A stretch of 38,508 nt of DNA from positions 1-38,508 of the forward strand of contig DIMS01000048.1 in NCBI GenBank assembly GCA_002425685.1. The letters are read 5' to 3'. Shown here in pieces: positions 31,232 to 38,508 of the stretch; position 1 is the stretch's first letter, and every line of letters starts with the position of its first letter. This DNA is from Synergistaceae bacterium UBA5560. GTDB lineage: Bacteria > Synergistota > Synergistia > Synergistales > Aminiphilaceae. The notes under the pieces were generated by a model that saw nothing but the letters and a program-made list of their open reading frames with translations, did not search any database and was not told the origin of the DNA. The translations under genes were made by a program, and so were the position numbers.

Positions 31232-31259
31232 GCGTCGGAGATGTCTTCTTCTCCGACGC
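31232..31259 (-). terminator. Hairpin followed by AT-rich tract
   Basis: A perfect 10-pair stem GCGTCGGAGA / TCTCCGACGC with an 8-base loop, followed on the minus strand by ATATTATATTT. No coding gene ends here, so it is either a second terminator behind the SpoIIE gene or the end of a small RNA. Confidence 0.4.
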
Positions 31260-31285
31260 TCCCGTTTCATCTTTTCCCGGGGAGC

Positions 31286-31356
31286 GTACATGGGAGGAGG
31301 GTGTTCCGTAAGGGTGAATTTTCTCACCCCCCGGTGTTTTCAGGGAATTTTCGGAG
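31286..31356. repeat. 71-base repeat element, copy b
   Basis: Partner of 28634-28704 in the same orientation. It shares GTAC.TGGG, CGTAAGGGTGA, TCACCCCC, GTGTTT and CGGAG at equal spacing. It lies about 340 bases upstream of the hydrolase start. Confidence 0.55.
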
Positions 31357-31476
31357 CCTTTCCGTCCGAAAGATGTCCGACTGGCGGAAAAACGTGGTGA
31401 TGGCAGTGCTTCGTTGCAATGTTTTGCGGAGTGGTTTGTTCTGAGAGAAGGTGGGGGCCCGCAAAGCTTGTTAAAG

Positions 31477-31508
31477 CCGAGGCGTCGCCGAGATCGGCGA
31501 CGCCTCGG
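31477..31508 (-). terminator. Very strong hairpin after SpoIIE phosphatase gene
   Basis: A perfect 15-pair inverted repeat CCGAGGCGTCGCCGA / TCGGCGACGCCTCGG separated by two bases, so the top pairs must open to form a loop. On the minus strand it is followed by CTTTAAC. It lies 53 bases beyond the stop of the phosphatase gene. Confidence 0.7.
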
Positions 31509-31560
31509 TGGGGTGAAGGGAGCGCTTTATTGTTATTCGGAAGAGTTCGAAAAAAGAGGG

Positions 31561-33537
31561 TTACTCTTTAGGCGACGTTCCTCGGTAGCGGAAGCAGAGC
31601 ATGGTGATGTCGTCGGACTGTTCTGTGCCGTCGGCGAAATGGGCGATGCGGCGACGCATCTCCTGGATGAGGTCCTTGCTCCCGAGGTCGGTCAGTTCGG
31701 TGAGCCACGTCTGCACCTGTTCCTCCCCGAGGATGTTTTCCTTCGGATCCAGCGCTTCGGTGACACCGTCGGTATAGAGGAAGAGCGCGTCGCCGGGGGT
31801 GAGCATGCCCTCGCCTTCTTCGAAGAATCCTCCCGGGAAGACGCCCACCAGCGCCCCCGATACGGGCTTGAGGAAGGCCGCGCCGCGTCCGCTCAGAATC
31901 CAGGGGATGTTGTGGCCGCCGCTGGCGTAGCGGAAGCGGCCGTCCCGGAGGTCCACCACGGCGCAGAAGAGGGTGACAAACATGCATGCGTCGTTCCCCA
32001 GGGCGATCTCGTCGTTCACGTCGCTCAGCAGGGCCGCGGGGCCCTCGGAACCGCCGGGAAGAGTGGTGTCACGCCGGGCGAAGGCTTTCACGAAGCTGCG
32101 GGTCACCGCCATGAAGAGCGCTGCGGGAATGCCCTTTCCGGACACGTCGCCGATGATGAGCAGCAGATGGTTCTCGTCGACCATGAAGAAGTCGTAGAAG
32201 TCGCCCCCTACCTCGCGGGCCGGTTCGAGGGAGGCGAAGAGATCGAAATCGCTCCGCTCGGGAAAGGCCGGGAAGGTGCGGGGGACAAGGCTCATCTGGA
32301 TGGAGCAGGCAATGTCCAGCTCGCTGGCGATGCGCTCCCGTGCCGCCGTGGAGGTACGGAGTTCCTCCATGTGCACCAGCAGGCTGTCCCGCATGGCCGA
32401 GAAGGAGGTGGTGAGACGCGCCACCTCGTCGTTTCCCGTGGAGGGGGGCAGGGGTGCCTGGAGATCTCCCGAGGCGAGCACCCGGGAGGCGCGGTCCAGC
32501 GCCCGGATGGGGCGGCTGATGGTGCGGGCGATGAACAGGGCCATGACGAGCATGCCCAGCATGCCCAGAAGCCCCAGGGCGACCTGGTCGCGACTCAGGC
32601 GGGCGAGACCGCCGAGGACCTGCTTTTCCGGAAAGACGATGGCGAGAGACCACCCCATCTCCTCGATGGGTTGATAGTAGATGAGCTGTTTCTCTCCCGT
32701 GGCGGTGTCCGTGTATTCCTCGATGCCCTTTTCCCCGTCCCGCATGCGTCGGGCGATGGCCCACAGGGCGTCGTTCCTCTCGGTCTCGGCGATGCTGAAG
32801 ATGGTCTCCTTCATGATGCGCTCCCGGTTCGAGTGGGAGACGATGGTGCCGTTGGTGGTGACGAGGAAGACCTGGCCGCCGTCGCCGATGGGCATGGCGG
32901 CGATCATGTCCGTGAGCCAGTGAAGTTCGATGGATGTTCCCACCGTGGCGAGATAGCGCCAGTTCTCGTCGTAGAGCGGTATGCAGTAGTCCACCACGAT
33001 ACGTCCCTTTTTGCCGCTGCCGAAGAAGGGCTCTGTCCAGACCGCCTTGCGGAGCTGCAGAGGAAGGGCGTACCAGTCCTGGACGGTCCAGTCGTAGCCG
33101 GGGCTCTGGGCGAGGTCCCGGTAGCCGTATCCCGTGCCGTCCCGGAAGACGAAGGGACAGAAATTGCCGAGCACCGGTTCCTTCCGTTCCTTGGAATAGC
33201 CCACGAAGATGCCCGACACCTCTTTGTGGGGTTCAAGAAGCTTCTGCATGATCTCCGGAAGCTGTTCCGGCGTGGGTTTAAAGAAGCGGAGCACCGACAC
33301 CAGATCGGCGGTCGCCGCCTCGGCCACGCGGGGGATGCGGCGGATCTTGCTCGCCGTGGCCTCTCCCAGGTTTGCGATCCGGGCCCGGAATTCCTTGTTG
33401 TAGGTCTCCACGGAACGATAGTAGCCGTAACTGATGATGAGAAGAAAGACGAGCCCCGCGCCGACCATGGTGAGGAAGGCGAGCTTCCGGGCGATGCTTC
33501 CTCCCACGAAGGTGCCGCCTTCTTCCTTAGTCAGCAT
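31561..33537 (-). CDS. Membrane sensor with extracytoplasmic Cache-like domain, HAMP and SpoIIE-type PP2C phosphatase
   Basis: 658 residues; the ATG at 33537 lies inside the end of the upstream gene, with AAAAGGAG eight bases before it. Membrane helices lie at about 18-38 and 319-338, with a large extracytoplasmic Cache-like sensor between them (DWYALPLQ, GTSIELHWL). HAMP spans about 339-392, followed by a short coiled coil. The PP2C/SpoIIE domain covers about 425-655, with GGDFYDFF at 444, GDVSGKG at 463, YTDGVTEA and SDDITM for metal binding. Such proteins dephosphorylate a STAS anti-sigma antagonist in response to an external signal. The STAS and RsbW-like partners are encoded just upstream. 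Confidence 0.92.
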   Translation of the reverse strand: MLTKEEGGTFVGGSIARKLAFLTMVGAGLVFLLIISYGYYRSVETYNKEFRARIANLGEATASKIRRIPRVAEAATADLVSVLRFFKPTPEQLPEIMQKLLEPHKEVSGIFVGYSKERKEPVLGNFCPFVFRDGTGYGYRDLAQSPGYDWTVQDWYALPLQLRKAVWTEPFFGSGKKGRIVVDYCIPLYDENWRYLATVGTSIELHWLTDMIAAMPIGDGGQVFLVTTNGTIVSHSNRERIMKETIFSIAETERNDALWAIARRMRDGEKGIEEYTDTATGEKQLIYYQPIEEMGWSLAIVFPEKQVLGGLARLSRDQVALGLLGMLGMLVMALFIARTISRPIRALDRASRVLASGDLQAPLPPSTGNDEVARLTTSFSAMRDSLLVHMEELRTSTAARERIASELDIACSIQMSLVPRTFPAFPERSDFDLFASLEPAREVGGDFYDFFMVDENHLLLIIGDVSGKGIPAALFMAVTRSFVKAFARRDTTLPGGSEGPAALLSDVNDEIALGNDACMFVTLFCAVVDLRDGRFRYASGGHNIPWILSGRGAAFLKPVSGALVGVFPGGFFEEGEGMLTPGDALFLYTDGVTEALDPKENILGEEQVQTWLTELTDLGSKDLIQEMRRRIAHFADGTEQSDDITMLCFRYRGTSPKE

Positions 33538-34615
33538 GGAGGGGCTCCTTTTCTCCTTCAGGGAAGGCGACGAATTCTTCGTAGGGGGGGGCCGTGTCCT
33601 GATGGAGGAGGTAGACCTCGCCCATCATGGCGGCGGTGCGTTCGTAGTCCCTGGCGGAGAGCACTCCCGGCGTCCAGGCGTCGTTGCCTTCGGGAAAAAT
33701 GGAGAGAAGAATTTCGTCGAGCATTTTCCGGAGGAGAAGGCGGTTTACGATGTACCCCGCGTCGTCCGCGAGTCGCATGAGCAGATCCACCGCCTCTTCG
33801 GGGTGAGCCGCGGCATAGCGCCATCCCTCAAGGGAGGCGTCCCGCATGTCCCGACAGAGCGCGGGGTCCGCCCGCCAGGTGGATTCCAGACAGTAGATGC
33901 CGTCCTCGGGGAAGCCGTACCCTTCGTCCCGGAGAGAGAACACTGCCAGTTCGTCGGGGCGGTTCCCAGCCTGGAGGATGCGGATGTATTCGTTGTAGGT
34001 CATGGCGTTGCAGGCGTCCACGGCGCCCCGGAGAAAGAGTTCCACCGAGGTGTACTGGGGAACCACCACGGGCCAGATGCCCAGGTCGTTGAAGAATTTT
34101 CTGTAGGCCCCGGAGAAATGGTCTCCCCACAGGCTCATGCGCCGCCCGTTCAGGTCCTTTACGGAGGAGAGGTTGTTTTTCTTCCGGGCCACGATGAGGA
34201 GATTGCCGCGGTTGACGATCTGCCCCACGTTCACGAGGAGCGTCTCGTCATTGCGAAACCGGAGCGCTCCCGTAAGAAACATGGTGGCGAAGTCGCTCCG
34301 TCCCTCCCGGAGTTCCCGGATGGGGTCCACGTCGGATCCGCCTCGGCGGATCTCCAGATCAATGCCCCGCCGGGCGAAGAATCCCTTCTCTCCGGCCAGA
34401 TAGTACCCCGCGAACTGGGTCTGGGGATACCAGTGCAGGGTCAGGACGACCTTGCGCAGCCCCGCGGGCGTTGTCGCGGCCCGTTCCTCCGCGGAGGACC
34501 GGGAGGACGCCGCGGTGAACAGGAACAGAACGAGCAGAAGCGACGCGATCGACAGAGCGACCGCTCCACGAAGCCTGCCCGGGGAATGCCTCGGTTCCTC
34601 TCCGTCGCTTTTCAC
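33527..34615 (-). CDS. NMT1/THI5-like periplasmic binding protein
   Basis: 362 residues from a GTG at 34615, which follows GAAAGGGA at a long spacing. An N-terminal hydrophobic segment at about 16-36 is a signal peptide or anchor. The mature part starts KVVLTLHWYPQTQFAGYYLA, the characteristic opening of NMT1/SsuA-like binding proteins, followed by EKGFFARRGIDLEI. There are no permease or ATPase genes for an importer nearby. It overlaps the phosphatase gene by 11 bases, so it may hand a ligand to the Cache domain and act as a sensor instead of an importer component (inference). Confidence 0.85.
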   Translation of the reverse strand: MKSDGEEPRHSPGRLRGAVALSIASLLLVLFLFTAASSRSSAEERAATTPAGLRKVVLTLHWYPQTQFAGYYLAGEKGFFARRGIDLEIRRGGSDVDPIRELREGRSDFATMFLTGALRFRNDETLLVNVGQIVNRGNLLIVARKKNNLSSVKDLNGRRMSLWGDHFSGAYRKFFNDLGIWPVVVPQYTSVELFLRGAVDACNAMTYNEYIRILQAGNRPDELAVFSLRDEGYGFPEDGIYCLESTWRADPALCRDMRDASLEGWRYAAAHPEEAVDLLMRLADDAGYIVNRLLLRKMLDEILLSIFPEGNDAWTPGVLSARDYERTAAMMGEVYLLHQDTAPPYEEFVAFPEGEKEPLHAD

Positions 34616-34622
34616 CGCATCG

Positions 34623-35018
34623 TCATCCCTTTCGCACCACGACGCCGAGCCGGTTCAGCCCGTTGTCCCTCTTGTAGTACACCTCGTCCATGATGCGCCG
34701 CACCAGGAGAATTCCCAGGCCGCCCTCCTCCCGCTCCTGCAGGGGACGGTCCACATCCGGGTCCTCCAGGGAGAGGGGGTCGAAGGGGATTCCGTTGTCC
34801 TCGAACTCCACCGTGAGGGCCGCCGCGTCGTCAGTGACGCGCACGGTGAACTCTCCCGGCGGTGTCTGATAGGCGTAGGAGCAGATGTTGACCACAATCT
34901 CCTCGATGGCGAGTTCCATGTGAGCGATCCGTTTCGGAGGCAATCCTTCGGCGTTGTCGAGAATGAACTGTTGTACCTCTTCAAGGGCGTCCGTCGTGGC
35001 GGGCCAGGTCCGTTCCAT
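34623..35018 (-). CDS. RsbW-like anti-sigma serine kinase (HATPase_c_2)
   Basis: 131 residues; ATG at 35018 after AAAGGTGG. The ATP-binding motifs are visible: the N-box ELAIEEIVVNICSYAY near 35-50, DNGIPFDP near 75, and GGLGILLVRRIMDEV near 99-113. This size and order fit RsbW/SpoIIAB-type kinases, which bind either a sigma factor or a STAS partner. No sigma factor is in the window, so its target is unknown. It is co-directional with the STAS gene (45-base gap) and the binding protein gene. Confidence 0.9.
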   Translation of the reverse strand: MERTWPATTDALEEVQQFILDNAEGLPPKRIAHMELAIEEIVVNICSYAYQTPPGEFTVRVTDDAAALTVEFEDNGIPFDPLSLEDPDVDRPLQEREEGGLGILLVRRIMDEVYYKRDNGLNRLGVVVRKG

Positions 35019-35063
35019 CGTTTTCCACCTTTCTCGTCGGTGACTGGATTCGAAAACGCCGTG

Positions 35064-35402
35064 TCAGGCGAGGAGCGCGAGGGCGTCCCCGCGGGAAGGT
35101 GCCACAGGAAGAAAGCGGTCGAAGCCGGAGATGGAGAAGACTTCCTCCACCACGCCCCCCATGCCGAAGAGGACGATTTTGCCTCCCAGGGGGAGCAGTC
35201 TCTTGGCGAGGAGCAGGATGGAGCGCAGGCCCGCACTGCTGATGTAGTCCAGCTCCGAGAGATCCAGGGCGATCCGGCGGCACCCACCTTCGATCCAGGC
35301 GAGTCCGGCGCTCTCGAATTCCTGCACCGTCTTGGTGTCCAGGCGTCCCACCAGTTTGGCCACCCGTCCCTGGGTTTCGTCCGCAAAGGTCATTTCAAGC
35401 AC
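35064..35402 (-). CDS. STAS-domain anti-sigma factor antagonist
   Basis: 112 residues from a GTG at 35402, nine bases after AAGGAG. One STAS domain fills the protein. The motif LDYISSAGLRSILLLAK contains the serine normally phosphorylated by an RsbW-type kinase and removed by a SpoIIE phosphatase. It is the first gene of a four-gene partner-switching set and lies 120 bases downstream of the second exporter gene. A possible -10 box (TATAGT, 35453-35448 on the minus strand) in that gap lacks a clear -35, so co-transcription with the exporter cannot be excluded. Confidence 0.9.
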   Translation of the reverse strand: MLEMTFADETQGRVAKLVGRLDTKTVQEFESAGLAWIEGGCRRIALDLSELDYISSAGLRSILLLAKRLLPLGGKIVLFGMGGVVEEVFSISGFDRFLPVAPSRGDALALLA

Positions 35403-35522
35403 GATATCTCACTCCTTCGATGTCGGTCAGGGTACGAACAGGCTCTCACTATAACGCATTTCCTCTTCGATGGAGTATCTTCGTTTCGGTTTTCGGGAAC
35501 ACCCGTTCGCGCCTCCGTCCGC

Positions 35523-38450
35523 TCACGACGCGGACACGAGCTGTCGCCGCGCCAGTTCCCGGAAAAGTCCCTCCCGGGCGAGCAGTTCCTCGTAGGTTCC
35601 TTCCTGCGCGAGGTGCCCTCCCTGGTCGAGCACGACGATCCGATCCGCCCGCACCACCGTGGAGAGGCGGTGGGCCACCACGATGCGGGTGGCGTCCATC
35701 CTCTCCAGGCTTCGGGTGATCAGGGCCTGGGTTCGGTTGTCCAGAGCTGAGGTCGCCTCGTCGAAGATGAGCACTCGGGGTTTTCCCGCCACGGCCCGGG
35801 CGATGAGGAGTCGCTGTTTCTGCCCTCCCGAAAAGGTGCCCGCTCCTTCGGAGATGACCGTGTGGACTCCCATGGGCATGGCCGCGAGTTCCTCGGAAAG
35901 CCCCGCCAGTTCCAGGGCCTCCTCCACCTGATCCATGGAGAGGGGGCGTCCCGCGCGCACGTTGGCGGCGATGTCTCCCGAGAGAAGCCCGCCTCCCTGG
36001 AGCACCACGCCGATCTGGGAGCGGAGCTTCTTCAGATCCAGGTCGTTCAGGTCCCGGCTGTCGTAGAAGATGCCTCCCCGCTCGGGCAGGTCGAAACCCA
36101 GAAGCAGGCGGATGAGGGTGGATTTGCCGCATCCCGAGGGCCCTACCAGGGCGAGGAATTCTCCCGCCTCCACGTGGAGGGTGAGGTCCGACAGCACCGG
36201 TCTCCCCTCGGGGGTGTAGCGGAAGGTGATGTTGTCCGCATGGATACGTCCCGTGATCTTTCCCGGGTCGGAACGGAACGTTCCCGACTCGGGGGGGATC
36301 TCCAGGACGGGGCGGAGATTTTCCGCCAGGGGAAGCGTGGCCGTCAGGGTCGTGAGCGACGCGAGTCCTCCGAGAAAGGCGATCTGCAGTGCTCCCCAGG
36401 AGGAGAGGAATGCCATGATGCGCCCCGTGGCGGGCGTGCCGTCGCCGCCGAGGCGCGACGCCAGGGCCAGGAGGATCGCCAGCGTTCCCGCCAGGGGAAA
36501 GACCGCCATGCCCCGGGCGAGCATGTCCTGGGCTTTTCTTCCCGACGTGGCGAGCCGCCGCTGGTCCCGGAAGAGCCGGACCCAGCGCTCGAAGGCCCGG
36601 TGCTCCGACCTGGTGGCCCGGATTCGGGAGATTCCCGAGAGAATCTGGAACGTGAGGGCGGAGAGACTGTTCTGCACGGTCACCATCTTCCGGGTGGCCC
36701 GCAGAAGGAGCGCGTTTCCCGCCGCGGCGAGGAGTCCCAGGGCGAGCAGGCACGCTCCGCCCGCCAGCGTGGCCCGGCGGTCGTACCAGAAGCACTGGGC
36801 GAGGTGGAAGACCACGAAGATTCCCTGGATGCGCAGGCTTCGCAGGGCCGGAGAGACATTTCTCCGGAGGATGAAGAGTCCCATGCCCCGGTTCACCAGA
36901 TCCCCCGCCCGGTGGCGGGCGAAGAAGCGCACGGGGAGCCGGAGAAAGCGGTCCCAGAATCCCAGGGCGATGCGGTGGCTCAGCGACGCTTCGCTCCGGC
37001 TCAGGGCGATTTCCTGAGCGAAGCGGAGCAGCCCCGACGAGACGCCCACGGCGACGAGGACGAGGAAAATGCCGAAGAGACTCGTTTTTTCGGCGTTGGG
37101 AATGACCTCTCCGTAGAGGAGGCGATTCATCGCCGGAGGGGCCAGGGAGAGCAGGGCCATGAGCATCTCCGGCAGGAGGGAGAGCCGCCCCGCGAGAGCG
37201 CTTCCGGCGGAGCGCCCCTTCTTCAGGCCGAAACCGAGCAGGTTCCGGAGCGTCAGGGGACGCTGCGGCAGGGAGGGATAGAGCTGCCAGGCCGAGTCGC
37301 CCAGGCGGGACGCGGTCGTCTCGTCCAGAGGATACTCCCGGGTGCCGTCCCAGACGCGATATTCCCCGCCGGGCAGCAGGGCCACGGGAGTTTTCCTGGT
37401 TTTTCCCTCGTCGAGAAAGGCCACGAGAGGAGGACCGTCGTGGCGCCACCACGCGCCCTCGAAGCGGACCTCCCGAAGCCGGATGTCCGCGGCGGCGGCA
37501 AGTTCCTCCAGGTCCCGGAGCGCGTCGCTTCCCGGGAGATCGCCCGCGAGGCCCAGTTCGGAGGCCACCCGGGCGAAGATCCGCCGCAGGGGAACCGCGC
37601 CTTCCGCGCTTTTTTCCTCCTCCGGGAGCGTCCGGGAGGAAGGAGTGTGCTCCAGGGCGGACGAAAGATCCATGGCGGCCCTGGCGAGGGAGTTCCGGTC
37701 CCCCTTCTGGGCGGAGCGGAGAGTCCCGAGGTCGTCCGCGGCCCGGAGCATGGTGTTGAGGGAAAGGACGGAGAAGACCAGGGAGTACCAGGAGTCGAAG
37801 GCCTCTTCCAGTTCTCCCGCGGCGAGCATCGCCTCCGTGGTGGCTCCCCGGAGGCGCGTTCCCTCCTGGGGGACGATCCAGCACTCCGGCGGCACGGCGA
37901 AGAATCCAGAACGAGGGGAGAGGTCCTCCGTGCCGATGAAAAGCCCTCCTCCCGCTTCGAACCGGGCCCAGAGAAGGCGTTTTTCCGGTCCCGCGGGAAG
38001 GTGGGGGGCCAGTTTTCCGGGGCCCTCACCGAAGCGCTGCTGGATGCGCGGAAGGGGAAGCACATCCTTCACCATGCCCCGTCCCAGGCATTCGAGAAAA
38101 CGGTCCGTTCCCGCGACGACGGCGCCGGAGAAGCGTTCCGCCGCGTCGCCGAAGAGAACGCTCCGGGAGCAGGCGAGCACCTTCGTGCCGGGAATGCCGC
38201 TGACGATGAACCCCTCTTCGGCGTCCTCCCCGGAGGCGACGCCGAAGAGGAAGTCTCCCTTTCCGGCGGTGAACAGGTAGTCCCGCGTTCCCGTCTGGAC
38301 AGGGCCCCGGCGAGGGGTGAAGAACACGTCGAGCTGCCCCTCCAGCACGCACCAGAGGTTTTCCGCCCCGTCCAGGAAGAAGGGGGTCTTGCCCGTCATC
38401 TCGAAGATTTTTCCGAGGGAAAGCAGCAGATCGTTCAACGTTTCCGGCAT
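35523..38450 (-). CDS. Second NHLP-type export ABC transporter, permease/ATPase without peptidase
   Basis: 975 residues; ATG at 38450 after GGGAAGG. It has the same layout as the gene at 3588: an N-terminal cyclic-nucleotide-binding-like part (GKTPFFLDG), membrane segments at about 420-660, and an ATPase domain with GPSGCGKST (near 770), FSGGQKQR, LIFDEATSALD and VAHRLST. The two proteins are clear paralogues, most alike in the ATPase. It follows the tail of a C39-type transporter by 13 bases, so a second exporter pair lies at this edge. It may serve the precursors of one of the two operons. Confidence 0.92.
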   Translation of the reverse strand: MPETLNDLLLSLGKIFEMTGKTPFFLDGAENLWCVLEGQLDVFFTPRRGPVQTGTRDYLFTAGKGDFLFGVASGEDAEEGFIVSGIPGTKVLACSRSVLFGDAAERFSGAVVAGTDRFLECLGRGMVKDVLPLPRIQQRFGEGPGKLAPHLPAGPEKRLLWARFEAGGGLFIGTEDLSPRSGFFAVPPECWIVPQEGTRLRGATTEAMLAAGELEEAFDSWYSLVFSVLSLNTMLRAADDLGTLRSAQKGDRNSLARAAMDLSSALEHTPSSRTLPEEEKSAEGAVPLRRIFARVASELGLAGDLPGSDALRDLEELAAAADIRLREVRFEGAWWRHDGPPLVAFLDEGKTRKTPVALLPGGEYRVWDGTREYPLDETTASRLGDSAWQLYPSLPQRPLTLRNLLGFGLKKGRSAGSALAGRLSLLPEMLMALLSLAPPAMNRLLYGEVIPNAEKTSLFGIFLVLVAVGVSSGLLRFAQEIALSRSEASLSHRIALGFWDRFLRLPVRFFARHRAGDLVNRGMGLFILRRNVSPALRSLRIQGIFVVFHLAQCFWYDRRATLAGGACLLALGLLAAAGNALLLRATRKMVTVQNSLSALTFQILSGISRIRATRSEHRAFERWVRLFRDQRRLATSGRKAQDMLARGMAVFPLAGTLAILLALASRLGGDGTPATGRIMAFLSSWGALQIAFLGGLASLTTLTATLPLAENLRPVLEIPPESGTFRSDPGKITGRIHADNITFRYTPEGRPVLSDLTLHVEAGEFLALVGPSGCGKSTLIRLLLGFDLPERGGIFYDSRDLNDLDLKKLRSQIGVVLQGGGLLSGDIAANVRAGRPLSMDQVEEALELAGLSEELAAMPMGVHTVISEGAGTFSGGQKQRLLIARAVAGKPRVLIFDEATSALDNRTQALITRSLERMDATRIVVAHRLSTVVRADRIVVLDQGGHLAQEGTYEELLAREGLFRELARRQLVSAS

Positions 38451-38463
38451 GATGACCTTCCCG

Positions 38464-38508
38464 TCAGTTCTCGATCAGCTCGGCGTAACGCCCGCACTGC
38501 GCCATGAG
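38464..38508 (-). CDS. C-terminal end of a second NHLP C39-type ABC transporter (partial)
   Basis: Only the last 14 codons are in the window: LMAQCGRYAELIEN and stop. They match the end of the C39 transporter at 6504 (LMALGGRYADLIEN). Together with the gene order this identifies the neighbour as the peptidase-containing partner of the 35523 gene. The peptidase domain itself is not visible. Confidence 0.75.
   Translation of the reverse strand, partial: LMAQCGRYAELIEN

Larger units (their letters stand above)
30951..31560. other. Non-coding region between hydrolase and SpoIIE phosphatase genes
   Basis: About 600 bases without a supported gene. From right to left it contains the SpoIIE terminator (31477-31508), a copy of the 71-base repeat (31286-31356), a 10-pair hairpin followed by an AT-rich tract on the minus strand (31222-31259), and presumably the hydrolase promoter, for which I see no clear boxes. 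A small RNA transcribed leftwards between about 31440 and 31230 is conceivable. Confidence 0.6.

Noticed and set aside
34137..34403. Short plus-strand frame inside the binding protein gene
   Set aside because: Antisense shadow without ribosome site or similarity.

Overview
The window is high-GC bacterial DNA that I assign to the phylum Synergistota. Four reading frames carry a signal peptide, and three of these end inside the window with a short GGC-type motif, one hydrophobic stretch and a basic tail. That is the pattern of the Synerg-CTERM surface-sorting signal, which I know only from that phylum. I see no rRNA, tRNA, CRISPR array, transposase, integrase or replication origin. Almost all genes lie on the minus strand; the exception is an outer-membrane efflux gene (10063-11331, plus).

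Most of the window is one large RiPP (ribosomally made, post-translationally modified peptide) locus with Nif11-type leaders. It has ten intact precursor genes. With the starts I chose, every leader is exactly 71 residues and ends in a double glycine, followed by an 18-33 residue, very hydrophobic core ending in Ala-Ala. The precursors lie in two minus-strand operons built on the same plan. Operon 1 (promoter about 21.3 kb, running down to 11.35 kb) is nif11, nif11, lipoprotein, YcaO, TfuA, M6 metalloprotease, asparagine-synthetase-like enzyme, nif11, nif11, nif11. Operon 2 (promoter about 28.48 kb, running down to 21.6 kb) is nif11, nif11, YcaO, TfuA, nif11, a 57-residue non-Nif11 double-glycine peptide, a beta-helix surface protein, nif11, nif11. 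There are also three decayed precursor fragments.

Export: at 3.6-10 kb there is an NHLP-type secretion set, made of an HlyD adaptor, a C39-peptidase ABC transporter and a second ABC transporter, divergent from the TolC-like gene. A second copy of the two-ABC-transporter pair begins at the right edge (35.5-38.5 kb). Next to it is a partner-switching signalling set: STAS protein, RsbW-like kinase, NMT1-like binding protein, and a membrane sensor with a SpoIIE phosphatase.

Regulation: four promoters share a 23-base dyad (CTTGAC...GTCAAG) with a 19-base spacer, the layout used by MerR-family activators. Two drive the beta-helix surface proteins at the left end and two drive the precursor operons, so these genes are probably one regulon. 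No MerR gene is in the window.

How it may work (inference): YcaO with TfuA would modify the peptide backbone, most likely to thioamides, because one core has no Cys, Ser or Thr at all. The C39 domain would cut after Gly-Gly during export through the ABC-HlyD-TolC path. The exported M6 protease and the ATP-dependent amide-forming enzyme are extra steps specific to operon 1. The interlocked inverted repeats found directly downstream of both tfuA genes are the most unexpected non-coding signal.
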